From: Solirubrobacterales bacterium
GTDB taxonomy: Bacteria; Actinomycetota; Thermoleophilia; Solirubrobacterales; Solirubrobacteraceae
Direction of reading: 5' to 3'
NCBI GenBank assembly: GCA_003138355.1
Contig: PLFX01000010.1
Span: 1-59,378 of the forward strand
Length of the DNA stretch: 59,378 nt
In this document: piece after piece, positions 18,577-27,445 of the stretch
Layout: every line of letters starts with the position of its first letter
Position numbering within the stretch: the first letter of the stretch is position 1
Notes under the pieces: generated by a model
Seen by the model: only the letters and a program-made list of their open reading frames with translations
Told to the model about the DNA's origin: nothing
Database searches by the model: none
Made by a program: the position numbers and the translations under genes

Positions 18577-19553
18577 CCCGCCCGACGACGGCCCTCATCA
18601 CCGGTATCACAGGTCAGGACGGCTCGCTGCTCGCCGAGCTTCTGTGCGCTGAGGGCGCGCAGGTGCACGGCGCACTGCGCGGCCCGCTCGACCGCGAGCT
18701 CACGAATCTCGAGGCGCTCCGCGGCCAGCTGGTGCTGCATGAGGTCGACACGGATGTCCCCGGGTCGCTCGGGGCGCTCGTCGCCACCCTCGTGCCGGAC
18801 GAGATCTACCACCTCGCTGCGCGCGCCTTCGTGCCGGAGTCGTGGCTGGATCCGGCCGCGACGATCCGTTCGATCGCTGCGAGCGCAGGCGAGCTCCTGG
18901 GCGCTGTGCGCAGCGCGGCGCCGCTTGCCCGTGTCGTCGTCGCCAGCTCGCGCGAGATGTTTGGTGATGACGCGCCGAGCCCGCAGGACGAGCTCACACC
19001 CTGCCGTCCAAATTCGCCATACGGCGTCGCGAAGCTCGCGTCCCATCAGCTCGTCGGTCTCGCGCGCGAGCACGACGGACTCCACGCCTCCTCGGCCGTG
19101 CTCTACAACCACGAATCCGAGCGCCGGCCGGAGCGTTATGTCACGCGCAAGGTCACGCGCGCCGCCGCGGCAATCAGCCTGGGCCTCGCCGGCGAGCTGG
19201 TGCTCGGAGACCTCGAGGCCGTGCGCGACTGGTCCGCGGCACGCGATGTGGTCCGCGGGCTGCGCGCGATCGCGGCGGCCGAGGACGCCGACGACTACGT
19301 GCTCGCAAGCGGCGTCGGGCGCACCGTCCGCGAGCTTGTCGAGGTGGCTTTCGCGGTCGTCGGGCTCGACCCGGCGCGCTACCTCCGAGTCGATTCACGC
19401 CTCGTGCGCAAGCCCGACGGCAGTGCGCCGATCGGCAACCCGGCGCGCGCCGCCGAGCGTCTCGGCTGGCGTGCGCAGACGCCGTTCGCCGACCTGATTG
19501 CCGAGATGGTCGCGGCTGACCTCGCCGATCTCTCGGCTACTAAGCGATCGTGA
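18573..19553 (+). CDS. Diverged GDP-mannose 4,6-dehydratase-like SDR
   Basis: 326 residues. [19 protein letters not shown] is the Gmd-type glycine motif. YNHES followed by [14 protein letters not shown] is the Gmd signature, and YGVAK holds Tyr and Lys. The catalytic triplet reads S-R-E (ASSREMFG) where the second copy at 21841 has S-S-E and E. coli Gmd T-S-E. It may make GDP-4-keto-6-deoxymannose or act as a related 4-ketoreductase such as Rmd. The GTG start overlaps the epimerase stop (GTGA). Its end overlaps the convergent aldolase gene by 14 nt. Confidence 0.78.
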   Translation: MTRPTTALITGITGQDGSLLAELLCAEGAQVHGALRGPLDRELTNLEALRGQLVLHEVDTDVPGSLGALVATLVPDEIYHLAARAFVPESWLDPAATIRSIAASAGELLGAVRSAAPLARVVVASSREMFGDDAPSPQDELTPCRPNSPYGVAKLASHQLVGLAREHDGLHASSAVLYNHESERRPERYVTRKVTRAAAAISLGLAGELVLGDLEAVRDWSAARDVVRGLRAIAAAEDADDYVLASGVGRTVRELVEVAFAVVGLDPARYLRVDSRLVRKPDGSAPIGNPARAAERLGWRAQTPFADLIAEMVAADLADLSATKRS

Positions 19554-20625
19554 CGCCGTCCTCGAGGTAGACGTCCTGGATCGCGTGCAGCAGCGCGACG
19601 CCTTCTTCCATCGGTCGCTGGAACGCCTTGCGTCCGCTGATCAGGCCGGTACCGCCGGCGCGCTTGTTGATCACCGCGGTGCGGACCGCCTCAGCCAGGT
19701 CGGTCTCACCGCTGGAGGCTCCACCGCTGTTGATCAGCGGCGCGCGTCCCATGTAGCAGTTCGCCACCTGGTAACGGCAAAGGTCGATCGGGTTGTCGCT
19801 CGTCAGCTGCGAGTAGACGAGGTCGGACGTCTTACCGTAGCCGCCACCGATCGCCGTATAGCCGCCGTTGTTCTCAGCCATCTTCTGCTTGATGATGTCG
19901 GCCTCGATCGTCACGCCGAGGTGGTTGGCCTGGCCGGTTAGGTCCGCGGCCAGCGAGTAGTCGGTGCCGTCCTTCTTGAACGCCGCATTTCGCAGGTAGC
20001 ACCAGAGGATTGTCGCCATCCCGAGCCGATGCGCCTCCTCGAAGCAGTGCGCGATCTCGACGAGTTGGCGCGTGCTCTCGTCGCTACCCCAGTAGATCGT
20101 CGCTCCGACGGCGACGGCTCCGAGCTCCCAGGACCGCTGAACGCTCGCGAAGAGCACCTGGTCGAACTTGTTCGGGTAGGTCAGCAGCTCGTTGTGGTTG
20201 ATCTTCACGATGAACGGGATCTTGTGCGCGTAGCGGCGGCTGACCGCGCCGAGTACGCCGACCGTCGACGCGACCGCGTTGCATCCCCCTTCGATCGCCA
20301 GCTCGACGATCGCCTCGGGGTCGAAGTAGATCGGGTTCGGTGCGAAGCTCGCGCCGGCGCTGTGCTCGATTCCCTGGTCGACGGGGAGGATGCTCACGTA
20401 GCCGGTCCCGCCGAGGCGCCCGTGGTCGAAGATGCGCTGCATCGAGGAGAGCACACCGTTTGAACGGTCGGTAGCGGCCACGACGCGGTCGACGAAGTCT
20501 GGGCCAGGCAGGTGAAGCTTGGAGCTGTCGATCGTCTCGCAGCGGTGGTGCAGTAGCGAGTCGGCCTGATCGCCAAGCAGCTCCTCGATGCGGTCGAGAG
20601 TCGTATCTCCAGTCGCGACGGCCAT
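19540..20625 (-). CDS. fbaB: Class I fructose-bisphosphate aldolase, DhnA/FbaB type
   Basis: 361 residues closely resembling E. coli FbaB across the whole length: [79 protein letters not shown] and the closing [12 protein letters not shown]. It cleaves or forms fructose 1,6-bisphosphate through a lysine Schiff base, without metal, in glycolysis or gluconeogenesis. A central-metabolism gene within the glycan locus is unusual; it might keep hexose phosphates available for sugar nucleotides, but that is speculation. It is a single-gene unit with its own strong ribosome-binding site. Confidence 0.96.
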   Translation of the reverse strand: MAVATGDTTLDRIEELLGDQADSLLHHRCETIDSSKLHLPGPDFVDRVVAATDRSNGVLSSMQRIFDHGRLGGTGYVSILPVDQGIEHSAGASFAPNPIYFDPEAIVELAIEGGCNAVASTVGVLGAVSRRYAHKIPFIVKINHNELLTYPNKFDQVLFASVQRSWELGAVAVGATIYWGSDESTRQLVEIAHCFEEAHRLGMATILWCYLRNAAFKKDGTDYSLAADLTGQANHLGVTIEADIIKQKMAENNGGYTAIGGGYGKTSDLVYSQLTSDNPIDLCRYQVANCYMGRAPLINSGGASSGETDLAEAVRTAVINKRAGGTGLISGRKAFQRPMEEGVALLHAIQDVYLEDGVTIA

Positions 20626-20629
20626 GGTT

Positions 20630-20635
20630 CCTCCT
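20630..20635 (-). promoter_or_regulatory. Strong Shine-Dalgarno (AGGAGG) of fbaB
   Basis: Minus-strand AGGAGG ends 4 nt before ATG 20625. It is the clearest ribosome-binding site in the window and contrasts with the leader-poor genes around it, which agrees with fbaB being a separately regulated housekeeping gene. Confidence 0.75.
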
Positions 20636-20710
20636 AAGTAATGAGCGAGCTACGAGCGTAGCCGACGCGCGGCGTTCCGGCATGTTCGCCGTGTAACGGC
20701 GAGGCCGGCG

Positions 20711-21838
20711 TCAAGCGCCGGCGCCGGCGAGCTGCTCGTAGGCGGCGACGGTCTCCGCCGCGGTCGCCTGCCAACTGAAGCGCCCCGCCTGAACACGCCC
20801 CCGCTCGGCGAGCTCGGCATGCAGTCCCGGGTCGCCAACGACCTCCTCCAAGGCCCGCGCCAGCGCATCGACGTCGGTGGGGTCGACGAGCTTGGCGGCA
20901 TCGCCCGCGACCTCGGGTAGCGAGGTCGTCGTCGACGTGATCACCGGAACGCCGCGCTGCATTGCCTCGAGCACAGGCAGTCCAAAGCCTTCGTAGAGAC
21001 TCGGGAATGCGAACAGCGTCGCCGCGCCATAGAGCGCGCGCATCTGCTCGTCGCTCACGTGACCAAGTAGCAGCACGCGTTCGCGCGTCGCCGGCGCGAG
21101 CGACGCGACGCAGGCAGCGAGGTCGTCATCGTCGTCCCCTCCTGGGTGAATCCACCCGACCACGACGAGCCGGATCGTCTCGGGCAGTGCGGCGCGCGCA
21201 AACGCCTCGATCATCCGCGCGCCGTTCTTGCGGCGCTCCGATCCACCCACGAACAGGACGTAGGGCGGCTCAACCGGTGGCGGCGACGCCGCTCCGTCCT
21301 CCCGCGTAGCCTCTGCGGCGAGGGCGTTGACGACGATGCGCCCGCGATCGACTTGGAGGAATTCTGCGATGTCGTGCGCTGCATGGAGCGAGTGCGTCAT
21401 CACCATGTCGGCGCGACGCGTCATTCCGGCGTAGGTGCGAGCGTAGCCGTGCTCGAGCGCGCGGCCGCACAGTGGCGGGGCCCAGGGGATCGCGTCTGCC
21501 AGCGACATCACCGTGCGTGGCGCCGCTGGCAGGAGCGACGTACGCGGCTGGAGCCAGTGGACGATGTCGGGCCGGATCAGCTTGACCGCACTCCAGGCAG
21601 CGAGTTGGTCCCAGTAGATGAGCGGAACTCGCGGCGTGAGCGGGGGTACCGGCATTGGCAGCGTAACCGTGCGGATCCGTTCCAAGCCGGTCAGTCGGGG
21701 ACGCGGCGTGACCACGGTGAAGCGATGCGGGCAGTCGAGTGCGTCGAGGCCACAGAGCAGTCCTCGCGCGTAGGCGCCAAGCCCGATGCCCATGTGCACG
21801 TAGTACGACACCAGCGCGACCCGCAGCGGTCGCGCCAT
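20711..21838 (-). CDS. GT4-type glycosyltransferase (mannosyltransferase-like)
   Basis: 375 residues. MARPLRVALVSYY opens the N-domain with GLGAYARGLL. The donor domain has PYVLFVGGSERRKNGARMIEAF and FAFPSLYEGFGLPVLEAMQRG, the canonical E-x7-E, then TSLPEVAGDAAKLVDPTD. This is the subgroup often annotated as mannosyltransferase, although specificity cannot be read. ATG 21838 begins 2 nt after the gmd stop, so it is coupled to it. GDP-mannose or a Gmd product is a plausible donor by context only. Confidence 0.9.
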   Translation of the reverse strand: MARPLRVALVSYYVHMGIGLGAYARGLLCGLDALDCPHRFTVVTPRPRLTGLERIRTVTLPMPVPPLTPRVPLIYWDQLAAWSAVKLIRPDIVHWLQPRTSLLPAAPRTVMSLADAIPWAPPLCGRALEHGYARTYAGMTRRADMVMTHSLHAAHDIAEFLQVDRGRIVVNALAAEATREDGAASPPPVEPPYVLFVGGSERRKNGARMIEAFARAALPETIRLVVVGWIHPGGDDDDDLAACVASLAPATRERVLLLGHVSDEQMRALYGAATLFAFPSLYEGFGLPVLEAMQRGVPVITSTTTSLPEVAGDAAKLVDPTDVDALARALEEVVGDPGLHAELAERGRVQAGRFSWQATAAETVAAYEQLAGAGA

Positions 21839-21840
21839 CG

Positions 21841-22803
21841 TTAGCGGCTCAAGCGCTTGAGGTCCGCGTCGACCATCAGTCGGATCAGCGCCTCGAAGTC
21901 GGTCTTCGGCTCCCATCCAAGGCGCTCCCGCGCCTTCGTCGCGTCGCCGATCAGGTGGTCTACCTCGGCCGGACGCACCAGCGTCGGATCGGCAACGACG
22001 TGGTCGTCGATCGAAATCCCCGCTTGGTCGAACGCGACCTCGACGCAGTCCCTCACCGAGTGCGCGACGCCCGTCGCGATGACGTAGTCCTCGGGCACGT
22101 CCTGCTGGAGCATCAGCCACATCGCCTCGACGTAATCCCTCGCGTAGCCCCAGTCGCGCTCGGCTTCGAGGTTCCCCAGAGGCAGCTTGTCGATGAGCCC
22201 GAGCTTGATCGCCGCCGCATGCCATGCGATCTTCCGCGTCACGAACTCGAGCCCGCGGCGGGGCGATTCGTGGTTGAAAAGGATCCCGCTCGTCGCGCGC
22301 AGCTCGTAGCTCTCGCGGTAGTTGACGGTGATGAAGTGCCCATAGGCCTTCGCCACGCCGTAGGGCGAGCGCGGATAGAAGGGCGTCAGCTCGGTCTGCG
22401 GCACCTCCCGCACCTTCCCGAACATCTCGCTCGAGGAGGCCTGGTAGAAGGCCGCCTCGGGACAGACCTCGCGCATCGCTTCGAGCAGGCGCGTCACGCC
22501 GACGCCGCTGAACTCCGCCGTCAGCGTCGGCTGCACCCACGACACGGCGACGAACGACATCGCCGCAAGGTTGTAGATCTCAGCCGGCCGGCTCGCCCGC
22601 AGCGCGTCGACCAGCGAGCGCTGGTCGAGCAGGTCGCCCTGATGCAGCGTCAGCCGCTCGCGCAGATGCTCGATGCGGTCGAAGCGCTCGACCGAAGAGC
22701 GGCGCACCATCCCGTGGACGTCGTAGCCGCGCTCGACCAAGAGCTCAGCGAGGTAAGAACCATCCTGGCCGGTGATCCCGGTGATGAACGCTGTCGGGGC
22801 CAA
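21841..22803 (-). CDS. gmd: GDP-mannose 4,6-dehydratase
   Basis: 320 residues. [49 protein letters not shown] and [17 protein letters not shown] are all Gmd signatures, with catalytic Ser-Ser-Glu and Tyr-x3-Lys. It makes GDP-4-keto-6-deoxy-D-mannose, which the Fcl homologue at 34574 can turn into GDP-L-fucose. The start is TTG 22803, ten nt after the WecB-family stop; there is no ATG close to the motif. Middle gene of a three-gene minus operon. Confidence 0.93.
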   Translation of the reverse strand: MAPTAFITGITGQDGSYLAELLVERGYDVHGMVRRSSVERFDRIEHLRERLTLHQGDLLDQRSLVDALRASRPAEIYNLAAMSFVAVSWVQPTLTAEFSGVGVTRLLEAMREVCPEAAFYQASSSEMFGKVREVPQTELTPFYPRSPYGVAKAYGHFITVNYRESYELRATSGILFNHESPRRGLEFVTRKIAWHAAAIKLGLIDKLPLGNLEAERDWGYARDYVEAMWLMLQQDVPEDYVIATGVAHSVRDCVEVAFDQAGISIDDHVVADPTLVRPAEVDHLIGDATKARERLGWEPKTDFEALIRLMVDADLKRLSR

Positions 22804-22813
22804 TCCCGGCAGG

Positions 22814-23644
22814 CTACCGTCGTCCGCGTTCGCGCGCAGCGAGCTCGCGTGCGACGGCGTAGATGAAGCGCGGGTTGCAGCGCAGGTAGCGCCGCCAGAG
22901 CCGCCGCGGCTCGCGTGCCAGCCTGAAGGCCCATTCGAGCCCGTGACGTCCCATCCAGGCCGGCGCCTGCGCCACGAGCCCGGCGTGGAAGTCGAAGGCG
23001 GCGCCGACCCCGACCAGCATCGGGGCGGCGAGCTGCGAGCGCATCCGAGCCATCCAGAGCTCCTGGTGCGGCTGGCCCGTCCCGACCCAAACGATCTCGG
23101 CGCCGGAGCCGTTGATCTCCTCGACGGTTCGCCGCTCCTCCTCCTCACTCAGCTCGCGATAGGGCGCGCCCGGCGCGCCGCCGACATGCGGCGGCGAGGA
23201 GGCGCCGACGATCTGGATCCCGGGGTAGCGCGTCCGCAGCTCGAGTGCGAGCGTGACGAGGGCGGCCTCGCTGCGCCCGCCGTAGAGGTACATCCGCGTC
23301 CCGCTCACGGCCGCGCGCTGGCAGCAGGCGAGCATCAGGTCCGGCCCATAGACCCGCGAGCGGATCATTCCCCGGCCGAGCGCACGCAGCGCCCAGACAA
23401 GCGGCTGCCCGTCCGGAAGCACGAGCGAGGCTCCCTGGACCGCTGTCCGCACGCCGGGATCCTCCGCCGCCAGCATCACGAGGTGCACGGCGGCAGCCGT
23501 CGCGTAGCCGGGCGTGCGGGTGCGCACCATCGCCTCGATCCAGTCGACGGCCTCGTCGTAGTCGCAGAGCGCCAGCGAGATTCCCAGCACCTCGCCGCGT
23601 GGCGGGAGCTGCGGCGAGGCCGACACCTTGGCAGGTACTGCCAT
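22814..23644 (-). CDS. WecB/TagA/CpsF family glycosyltransferase (GT26)
   Basis: 276 residues, a family in which members transfer N-acetylmannosamine or its uronic acid to lipid-linked GlcNAc. Conserved parts are the [12 protein letters not shown] segment, RVYGPDLM, the [10 protein letters not shown] glycine-rich stretch, [15 protein letters not shown] and [11 protein letters not shown]. The TagA-type Asp and Gln sit in PDGQ and GQPHQE. The start ATG 23644 has AAAGGA a few bases upstream. First gene of the minus operon with gmd and the GT4. It probably adds an early sugar onto the polyprenyl-linked primer. Confidence 0.92.
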   Translation of the reverse strand: MAVPAKVSASPQLPPRGEVLGISLALCDYDEAVDWIEAMVRTRTPGYATAAAVHLVMLAAEDPGVRTAVQGASLVLPDGQPLVWALRALGRGMIRSRVYGPDLMLACCQRAAVSGTRMYLYGGRSEAALVTLALELRTRYPGIQIVGASSPPHVGGAPGAPYRELSEEEERRTVEEINGSGAEIVWVGTGQPHQELWMARMRSQLAAPMLVGVGAAFDFHAGLVAQAPAWMGRHGLEWAFRLAREPRRLWRRYLRCNPRFIYAVARELAARERGRR

Positions 23645-23699
23645 GCATCCTTTGTACTCGATCGACCTGTCGCGACCGAGCTTCGCCGCCTACGCTGAT

Positions 23700-24068
23700 T
23701 CAGCGCGGGCGTTCGGTCGCGCGAGGCGCTGCGGCCACGACGAGCGCGCTTGACGGCACGCGCTCGAACGCGAAGACGAGCAGGCCACGCTCGCTGTTCG
23801 CGCTGCGTCCGCCTGGGCGTAGGAGCTCACCGGTGCGCAGGTACACCTCCGCGACGACCGCGTGCTGAAGCTTCGCGAGCGAGGCGAGCAGCGAGTAGCC
23901 GGCCTCGGCCTCACGCGCCGCGCGAGCCCGCGCCACGAGTAGGATCGCGCCCGCGTCGATCCAAGCGTGGTCGCCTTCGGGCAGGCATCCGTATGCGTGC
24001 AGATGACGCTTGCGAAGCGCCTCGACCGCCGCTTCACGCAGATCCTCGATTGATGCCCCGCAAGACAC
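23700..24068 (-). CDS. Unrecognised small protein divergent from the response regulator
   Basis: 122 residues from GTG 24068, with codon use that matches real genes here. Predicted mostly alpha/beta: a helix IEDLREAAVEALRKRHL, a segment around DHAWIDAGAILLVARARAAREAEAG, then KLQHAVVAEVYLRTGELLRPGG and a strand-like GLLVFAFERVPSSALVVAA. Starts at ATG 24137 or 24170 are in frame but would run through the direct repeats. No signal peptide or membrane helix. I do not recognise a family. Its head-to-head position suggests shared regulation with the regulator at 24248. Confidence 0.55.
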   Translation of the reverse strand: MSCGASIEDLREAAVEALRKRHLHAYGCLPEGDHAWIDAGAILLVARARAAREAEAGYSLLASLAKLQHAVVAEVYLRTGELLRPGGRSANSERGLLVFAFERVPSSALVVAAAPRATERPR

Positions 24069-24104
24069 GCTCGCGGCGATCCTAGGCGAGCCAGCAGCGC
24101 AACA

Positions 24105-24136
24105 CTGGTGAACAAACCGCGTTTTGCTGGTGAACA
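24105..24136. repeat. Two direct copies of CTGGTGAACA, 22 bp apart
   Basis: Identical 10-mers at 24105-24114 and 24127-24136 have a centre-to-centre distance of 22 bp, two turns of the helix. They lie in the divergent gap between the unknown gene (starting at 24068) and the response regulator (24248). Same-face tandem sites of this kind are typical operators for a dimeric regulator, so self-regulation by the neighbouring NarL-type protein is an inference. If the unknown gene starts at 24137 they would be coding. Confidence 0.45.
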
Positions 24137-24247
24137 TCGCACGGTCGGTTGCGAGGTCGGGCGGGCGCACCTGCGGATCGCCATCGAGGGCGGGTGAAAA
24201 ATGCCCCGCCGCCTCACGGCCGGCTCCGCCTACCGTTCACCCAAGCG

Positions 24248-24994
24248 ATGCCGGACCGCCAATTCAAGAACGAGCCTCCCGGGGACCGGCGCCTGCGCCT
24301 CGCCCCGGCCGCGCCGCAGCCCGAGGGCGAGCCGCAAAAGCGTCTGCGCGTGATCGTGGCGGACCCCGATCCGCTGGCCCGTCGCGTCATCCGCGACGCC
24401 TTGACAGCGGAGCCTGGCTTCGTCGTGTCGGCGGAGGCGAAGGACGGAGTCGAGGCTGTCGAGCTCGCGACTCACTACCGCCCGGAGCTCGTCCTGATGG
24501 AGGTCGGACTGCCGCACCTCGACGGGATCAGCGCTTGCCGCGAGATCCGCGCTCGCGCGCCCGAGGTGCGCGTCGTCATGCTCTCCGTTCCCCAGGACCG
24601 CGACACCGAGCTGCGCGCGCTGCGCGCCGGCGCTTCGGGTTTCCTGACGAAGAGCGCCGCGATCGACTCTGTCGGGCGCGCCCTGCGCTCGGTCGCTTCC
24701 GGCGAGGCGGCGGTCAGCCGATCACTGACGAGCCATCTGATCGAGATCCTGCGCAGCACGACCGAAGACGGCCGCGGCATGCGCCCGGTCAAGAGCCCGC
24801 TGACAACGCGCGAGTGGGAGGTCCTCGACCTGATCTGCGCCGGCCTCTCGACGCGCGAGATCTCCGGCAAGCTCTTCCTCTCCGAGGACACCGTCTACAG
24901 CCACACGAAGAGCATCCTGCGCAAGCTGGGCGTGCATTCGCGCGCGGAGGCGGTTGAGGCAGCAGGTCGGCTGCGCCAGCCAGGGGCGATATGA
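24248..24994 (+). CDS. NarL/FixJ-type response regulator with altered receiver
   Basis: 248 residues. After a Pro/Arg-rich leader of about 30 residues comes a receiver domain (about 33-150), then a LuxR-type helix-turn-helix (185-240: LTTREWEVLDLICAGLSTREI, LFLSEDTVYSH, ILRKLGV). In the receiver the usual phospho-accepting Asp is Glu85 (LVLMEVGLP) and the acidic pair reads D39-P40. Ser113 and Lys135 are kept. The protein may be locked in an active-like state or respond to something other than phosphorylation. ATG 24248 is the most conservative start. No histidine kinase is nearby. It probably controls part of the glycan locus, by position only. Confidence 0.9.
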   Translation: MPDRQFKNEPPGDRRLRLAPAAPQPEGEPQKRLRVIVADPDPLARRVIRDALTAEPGFVVSAEAKDGVEAVELATHYRPELVLMEVGLPHLDGISACREIRARAPEVRVVMLSVPQDRDTELRALRAGASGFLTKSAAIDSVGRALRSVASGEAAVSRSLTSHLIEILRSTTEDGRGMRPVKSPLTTREWEVLDLICAGLSTREISGKLFLSEDTVYSHTKSILRKLGVHSRAEAVEAAGRLRQPGAI

Positions 24995-25220
24995 GCTGTG
25001 GTCGGCGCCGGCGGGCATCCGAATCGCCCCGCTGTGGAGCGATGCTCGCGATAGGCCGCAGCGGCGGTAGGGCTCGTGCCGCCTGCGCGAGCGCTGCACC
25101 CATGTTTGGACGTCGTGCTCGCTGCGAGAGCCGATCCCGCCGCGCATCGCGCTGATCGACACGGCGCACGCACACCCTGACCGCCGACACCTGGGGTGAG
25201 GGCCGCTACGAGAGCCACAC

Positions 25221-25226
25221 TAGACT
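25221..25226 (+). promoter_or_regulatory. Candidate -10 element (TAGACT) for the WbpA-B-D-like operon
   Basis: TAGACT with a 9-nt spacer before ATG 25236. It lies at the end of the 241-bp stretch 24995-25235, in which I see no gene, tRNA or clear hairpin. Confidence 0.4.
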
Positions 25227-25235
25227 CCGCCCCCG

Positions 25236-26474
25236 ATGAAGGTCGGTGTCATCGGGCTCGGCTACGTTGGGCTTCCCCTAGCGGTCGCCTTCGCACTACG
25301 CGACACGGATGTCGTAGGGATCGACCGCGACGAGCGCAAGCTCGCGCTGCTCGCGGCCGGTAGCTCCTACATCGACGATGTTTCGGACGACGCGCTGCAG
25401 GCCGCGCGCCCGCGCCTGACGAGTAGTTCCGAGTTTGCGTTGCTAGCCGACATGGACGCCGTGATCGTCTGTGCGCCAACGCCTCTGTCGGGTAACCGTG
25501 AGCCCGACCTTACACCCCTGCTGGACTGCGTCGCACAGCTTGGCGCCGTACTGCGCGCGGGGCAGCTCGTGGCGATCGAGTCGACGACCTACCCGGGGAC
25601 GACGCGCGAGCAGGTGGCGCCGCTGCTCGCAGAGCGCTCGGGCCTGCGCGCCGGCGTTGACTTCCATCTCGTGTTCTCGCCCGAGCGGGTCGATCCGGGT
25701 CGCACCGACTTCACGCTCGCGAACACGCCCAAGGTCGTCGGCGGCCTCACGGAGGCGTGTGCCGATCGCGCCGAGGAGCTCTACGGCGCCGTTTGCGACC
25801 GCATCGTGCGCGTGTCGACACCCGAGGCGGCGGAACTGACGAAGCTGCTCGAGAACATCTTCCGGGCGGTGAATATCGCGCTCGTCAACGAGCTCTCGCT
25901 ACTCACGGATCGAATGGGGATCGACATCTGGGAGGTGATCGACGCGGCGTCGACGAAGCCCTACGGCTTCATGCGCTTCGAGCCGGGCCCGGGGATGGGC
26001 GGCCACTGCTTGCCAGTCGACCCGTTCTACCTTGCCTGGCGCGCGCGTGAATTCGACTTCTCGACCGAGTTCGTCGAGCTCGCCGGCAAGATCAACCAGC
26101 AGATGCCCTACCACTGCGTGGAGAAGGTCCAGCGCGTCCTGAACGCGCGCGGCCTGCCCGTGCGCGGCTCGCGGATCGCGATGCTTGGCGTCGCCTACAA
26201 GCCGGGCGTCGCGGATACCCGCGAGTCGCCCGCAATCAAGCTGATCGGCCTGCTGCAGGGGCTCGGCGCCGAGGTCGTCTACCACGACGAGCACGTGCCC
26301 GAGTGCCTCGGGCTGCGCTCGTTACCGCTGCCGCAGGCCCTCGAGGGGGCGGCGGTCGCGCTCATCGTCACGGCTCACCCCGGCATCGACTACGACGCCC
26401 TGGGCGATCGCGTCGGATGCGTTCTTGATCTTCGCGGTGTGACGCGCCCCGGCGCCAATGTGGTGCGACTGTGA
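25236..26474 (+). CDS. wbpA: UDP-N-acetylglucosamine 6-dehydrogenase-like nucleotide-sugar dehydrogenase
   Basis: 412 residues of the UDP-glucose/GDP-mannose dehydrogenase family. MKVGVIGLGYVGLPLAVAF binds NAD. The middle domain has LTKLLENIFRAVNIALVNEL, and the catalytic Cys258 sits in GPGMGGHCLPVDPFYLAWRARE. The wording resembles WbpA/TviB types (UDP-GlcNAc to UDP-GlcNAcA) more than UDP-glucose or UDP-ManNAc enzymes. The following WbpB- and WbpD-like genes support that. It overlaps the next gene by GTGA. First step of the inferred UDP-diacetamido-glucuronate route. Confidence 0.88.
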   Translation: MKVGVIGLGYVGLPLAVAFALRDTDVVGIDRDERKLALLAAGSSYIDDVSDDALQAARPRLTSSSEFALLADMDAVIVCAPTPLSGNREPDLTPLLDCVAQLGAVLRAGQLVAIESTTYPGTTREQVAPLLAERSGLRAGVDFHLVFSPERVDPGRTDFTLANTPKVVGGLTEACADRAEELYGAVCDRIVRVSTPEAAELTKLLENIFRAVNIALVNELSLLTDRMGIDIWEVIDAASTKPYGFMRFEPGPGMGGHCLPVDPFYLAWRAREFDFSTEFVELAGKINQQMPYHCVEKVQRVLNARGLPVRGSRIAMLGVAYKPGVADTRESPAIKLIGLLQGLGAEVVYHDEHVPECLGLRSLPLPQALEGAAVALIVTAHPGIDYDALGDRVGCVLDLRGVTRPGANVVRL

Positions 26475-27445
26475 CCCGCCTCGCGGTCGTCGGGCTCGGC
26501 TACTGGGGGCCGAACATCGCGCGCAATATCGACGCGATGGAGGACGTCGAGCTCGCCTGGGTCGCCGACAGCGATCCGCGCCGCCTGGAGCGTGGCTTCG
26601 GCGCGGCACGCACGACCGATTCGCTCGATGAGCTCCTCGCCGACGACGCGCTCGACGGAGTCCTGCTCGCGACGCCCGTCCCGACGCACGCACAGCTCGC
26701 AATCCGTGTGCTCGGGGCGGGCAAGCACTGCTTCGTCGAAAAGCCGCTCGCCCAGTCGGTCGCGGAGGCACAGGCGGCTGTCGCGACCGCCGAACGCGCG
26801 GAGCGCATCCTGATGGTCGGTCACCTGCTCGAATACCACCCGGGCGTGCGCAAGCTCAGGGAGATCGCCGCTTCGGGCGAGCTCGGCGAGGTCCGCTACA
26901 TCTACACGAATCGGCTCAACCTCGGCCAGCTTCGCGCCGACGAGAACGCGCTGTGGAGCCTCGGTGCGCACGATGTGTCGGTCGTCCTCGCGCTTGCCGG
27001 CGAGGAGCCCTTCGAGCTGGATGCCCGCGGTGAGTGCTATATGCGCCCCGGTATCGAGGACGTCGTGTTCGCGTACCTGCGCTTCCCATCCGGCATCACT
27101 GCCCACCTGCACCTGTCCTGGCTCGACCCGCACAAGGAGCGCCGCCTGACCGTCGTCGGCTCGCAGCGGATGGCGACCTTCGACGACATGGTGCTCGAGC
27201 GCAAGCTGACGATCTACGACAAGGGTTTCGATGAGAGCACGGACAGCTGGGGCGAGTACATCACGCGCTCGGGCGATGTGACGAGCCCACGCATCCCGAA
27301 CGCCGAGCCGCTGCGCCTCGAGTGCGAGCACTTCGTGCACTGCATCCGTAGCGGCGAGCAGCCGAGCTCGGACGGGCGCAGCGGCCTGCGCGTGGTGCGT
27401 GTCCTCGAGGGCCTGCAACGCGCGCTCGAGGCGTCGCGCCGGTGA
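26471..27445 (+). CDS. wbpB: Gfo/Idh/MocA NAD-dependent oxidoreductase, WbpB-like
   Basis: 324 residues. TRLAVVGLGYWGPNIARNI is the Rossmann motif, EKPLAQSVAEAQ the EKP motif and VGHLLEYHPGVRKLREI the substrate-domain entry. WbpB oxidises C3 of UDP-GlcNAcA to a 3-keto sugar, the substrate of the WbpE aminotransferase. The order dehydrogenase, oxidoreductase, acyltransferase is that of the Pseudomonas wbpA-B-D-E pathway. GTG start overlaps the wbpA stop and the end overlaps wbpD, so the three genes are tightly coupled. UDP-ManNAc3NAc precursors are a close alternative product. Confidence 0.85.
   Translation: MTRLAVVGLGYWGPNIARNIDAMEDVELAWVADSDPRRLERGFGAARTTDSLDELLADDALDGVLLATPVPTHAQLAIRVLGAGKHCFVEKPLAQSVAEAQAAVATAERAERILMVGHLLEYHPGVRKLREIAASGELGEVRYIYTNRLNLGQLRADENALWSLGAHDVSVVLALAGEEPFELDARGECYMRPGIEDVVFAYLRFPSGITAHLHLSWLDPHKERRLTVVGSQRMATFDDMVLERKLTIYDKGFDESTDSWGEYITRSGDVTSPRIPNAEPLRLECEHFVHCIRSGEQPSSDGRSGLRVVRVLEGLQRALEASRR

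Noticed and set aside
24722-25162. Minus-strand open frame over the end of the response regulator and the following gap
   Set aside because: No motif, poor codon pattern, overlaps the conserved HTH region.
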